From assembly GCA_903901905.1 (NCBI GenBank), contig CAIUSQ010000161.1, positions 1-8,090 on the forward strand: a stretch of DNA of 8,090 bases, given 5' to 3'. The position numbers and the translations under genes were made by a program. The notes beneath the pieces were generated by a model. The model was given only the letters and a program-made list of their open reading frames with translations, was not told the DNA's origin and made no database searches. Source of the stretch: an uncultured Actinomycetes bacterium (lineage in GTDB: Bacteria > Actinomycetota > Actinomycetes > Nanopelagicales > Nanopelagicaceae). Of the stretch, positions 6,645-8,090 are shown one piece after another (positions within the stretch are counted from its first letter, which is position 1; each line of letters opens with the position of its first letter).

Positions 6645-7715
6645 TTGCCAATAAAACATTCAATATGGCGAATTGGGCAAAAACCTACAGCCCTGGTTCC
6701 AAGTAAATTAAAAAACGAGGAACTTCTCGAAGACATGATTGAAAGCGACCCTTCAATACTGGAGGACCAGTGGTTAATTATTGGGCGGCAAGTTGTTACT
6801 AAATTTAAAAAAGAGATTGACCTACTTGCAATTGCACCCGATGGTTCTTTGGTAGTAATTGAACTAAAGAAAAGTAAAACTCCAAGAGATGTTGTCGCTC
6901 AAGCAATTGACTATGCAACTTGGGCTGAAGAGTTAAAAGCCGATGAAATTTCAAGTATTTATGAAGCATATTCCAACGGAAAGAATCTAAAAGAAGCATT
7001 TCAATTAAAGTTTAAAACAGAATTAGAAGAAGACAACCTCAATCAAAGTCATCAGATGGTAATTGTCGCATCTGAATTAGATGATGCAACAGAACGGATA
7101 ATTCAGTATTTAACCGATCGAGGAATCGCAATAAACGCAGTCTTTTTTGAGGTGTTTTCAGATGGCAATGAGCAATTTCTTTCTCGTAGATGGTTCGTTG
7201 ACCCTGCCACAGTTCAATCTGCATTGACTGACCACACAGCTATTAAAGAACCATGGAATGGTGAGTTCTTCGTATCATTTGGTGATGATGAACAAAGATC
7301 TTGGGAAGATGCAAGAAAGTATGGATTTGTTTCTGCAGGTGGGGGAGCTTGGTACAGCAGAACACTTAACCTGTTAAAACCTACAGACCGAATTTGGGTT
7401 CGTATTCCAAAAATTGGTTATGTTGGAGTGGGAGTTGTTGAAAGTGAGGCGATTCCAGCTAGTGAGTTTGTAGTTGATGACAATGGCAAATCGCTCTCAA
7501 TTTTAGATATAAAGACTTCAGCAAAGTACGGCTCACGTGTAAATACTGAAGACCAAGAGTTTTTTGTAAAGATTAAGTGGCTAAAGACTTTCTCCAGGGC
7601 AGAGGCCTATGACGAGCTTGGTTTTTTTGGAAATCAAAATACTGTCTGCAAACCAACCGCACCTCGTTGGAGAAGTACTGTAGAACACCTAAAAAATAGA
7701 TTTGGTATTAATTAA
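6645..7715 (+). CDS. Predicted PD-(D/E)XK (NucS/DUF91-like) nuclease fused to a C-terminal EVE/PUA-like domain
   Basis: Fourth gene of the hsd operon, function not established. Residues about 20-130 resemble the NucS/DUF91-like nuclease fold: a first helix with acidic residues near E26-E29, then EIDLLAI with Asp59, VVIELKK with Glu73-Leu-Lys75, and VVAQAIDYATW with Gln86 and Tyr90. This is the D...ExK...QxxxY arrangement of RecB-like nucleases, so it looks catalytically intact. Residues about 130-200 look like a connecting region containing FFEVFSDGNEQFLSRRW. From W204 the C-terminal part (WNGEFFVSFGDD, SWEDARKYGF, AGGGAWYSRTL at 231-241, KPTDRIWVRIP at 245-255, GYVGVGVV at 258-265) has the look of an EVE/PUA-like domain, a fold that can bind a flipped modified base. 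The gene starts with TTG on the base after the hsdM stop and has a good ribosome site, so it is almost surely co-transcribed with hsdRSM. Possible roles are a second, modification-reading nuclease or an accessory of the Type I complex. It could also be a passenger gene. The nuclease call is firmer than the EVE call. Confidence 0.85.
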   Translation: MPIKHSIWRIGQKPTALVPSKLKNEELLEDMIESDPSILEDQWLIIGRQVVTKFKKEIDLLAIAPDGSLVVIELKKSKTPRDVVAQAIDYATWAEELKADEISSIYEAYSNGKNLKEAFQLKFKTELEEDNLNQSHQMVIVASELDDATERIIQYLTDRGIAINAVFFEVFSDGNEQFLSRRWFVDPATVQSALTDHTAIKEPWNGEFFVSFGDDEQRSWEDARKYGFVSAGGGAWYSRTLNLLKPTDRIWVRIPKIGYVGVGVVESEAIPASEFVVDDNGKSLSILDIKTSAKYGSRVNTEDQEFFVKIKWLKTFSRAEAYDELGFFGNQNTVCKPTAPRWRSTVEHLKNRFGIN

Positions 7716-7739
7716 GGAACAACGGAGTAAGTACTTCAC

Positions 7740-8090
7740 TTAATTCAACGCAATTATCGCCAGCGCCGATGAGGTTGCTGCAATTCCCAACCAGTTGGCA
7801 ATAGATGGTCTTTGCTTCATTAGCTTTATGGCAATTAAGGCAGATAGGGCAGGGGCAGATGCCATGAAGACACCAACCTTGCTTAACTCAAGGTTTGTAA
7901 TGGCAATCATGAAAAATAGATTTGCCAGCATTTCACATGAGCCAGAAAGTAGTGCGTACTTCTTCCAACTACTTGATTGTGGTTTTTGATTACTCTTTGG
8001 AGAAAAGATAAGTGAAACAAGTAATACACCAATTCTTGCGCCAAAGAGGGCGGCAATAATTTGGGATTCATCTATCTCTGTCATCAATAC
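7740..8090 (-). CDS. EamA-type membrane transporter, C-terminal half (partial, 5' end outside window)
   Basis: The frame runs off the right edge without a stop. The TTG and ATG codons near 8082-8087 are probably internal, because EamA proteins are usually 280-300 residues with two similar halves and only about 116 are here. Four hydrophobic helices are visible: IIAALFGARIGVLLVSLIF, YALLSGSCEMLANLFFMIAI, VGVFMASAPALSALIAIKLM and ANWLGIAATSSALAIIALN. The order and the short KQRP loop before the last helix match the second EamA repeat. These are inner-membrane drug/metabolite-type exporters, and the substrate cannot be told. It converges on the hsd operon with 24 bases between the stops and has no link to defence, so it probably marks flanking chromosomal DNA. 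Confidence 0.8.
   Translation of the reverse strand, partial: VLMTEIDESQIIAALFGARIGVLLVSLIFSPKSNQKPQSSSWKKYALLSGSCEMLANLFFMIAITNLELSKVGVFMASAPALSALIAIKLMKQRPSIANWLGIAATSSALAIIALN

Noticed and set aside
7692..7924. 13-base direct repeat AAAAATAGATTTG at 7692-7704 and 7912-7924
   Set aside because: AT-rich and both copies lie inside coding sequence (end of the fourth operon gene and the EamA gene). There is no mobile element between them, so chance is more likely than an attachment or target-site repeat.
7795..7989. Forward open frame of 64 codons opposite the transporter gene
   Set aside because: It is antisense to four clear membrane helices of the EamA protein and has no family resemblance.
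8082..8087. TTG/ATG near the right edge as a true start of a short 115-residue transporter
   Set aside because: The frame continues to the window edge without a stop, and the residues match the second half of a two-repeat EamA protein, so truncation by the window is more likely.
1..8090. CRISPR array, tRNA, rRNA or insertion sequence
   Set aside because: I saw no regularly spaced repeats, no cloverleaf-like or conserved RNA sequence, and no transposase reading frame. Coding genes fill nearly the whole window.

Overview
The window holds a complete Type I restriction-modification operon inside what looks like a bacterial defence island. The organism cannot be named from the sequence. The DNA is moderately AT-rich, the genes are tightly packed, and ATG, GTG and TTG starts are all used. 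GAGG-type ribosome binding sites occur alongside a possible leaderless promoter. This would fit a small-genome, low-GC planktonic actinobacterium, but that is a weak inference and nothing here proves it.

Left part (1-1102): the tail of an unrecognised gene overlaps by 4 bases the start of a 307-residue protein with an EVE/PUA-like domain followed by an HNH nuclease domain. This is the layout of modification-dependent (Type IV-like) restriction enzymes. A 139-base gap follows (1103-1241). It holds a 7-bp inverted repeat and a plausible promoter placed so that transcription would begin at or next to the hsdR start codon.

Central part (1242-6644): hsdR, hsdS and hsdM in the order R-S-M, joined by overlaps of 4 and 8 bases. 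HsdR has a PD-(D/E)XK nuclease, a superfamily 2 helicase motor and an EcoEI-type C-terminal domain. HsdS has two different target recognition domains. HsdM has complete adenine-N6 methyltransferase motifs. All three look full length and active.

Right part (6645-8090): a fourth gene starts with TTG on the base right after the hsdM stop. It encodes an N-terminal PD-(D/E)XK (NucS/DUF91-like) nuclease joined to a C-terminal EVE/PUA-like domain. After 24 bases lies, on the opposite strand, the C-terminal half of an EamA-type membrane transporter, probably ordinary chromosomal DNA at the right edge of the island.

Taken together, a sequence-specific Type I system that marks self DNA is flanked on both sides by nucleases carrying EVE-like domains, a fold used in other proteins to read modified bases. 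The most notable point is the fourth gene, which may be an uncharacterised partner or add-on effector of the Type I system.
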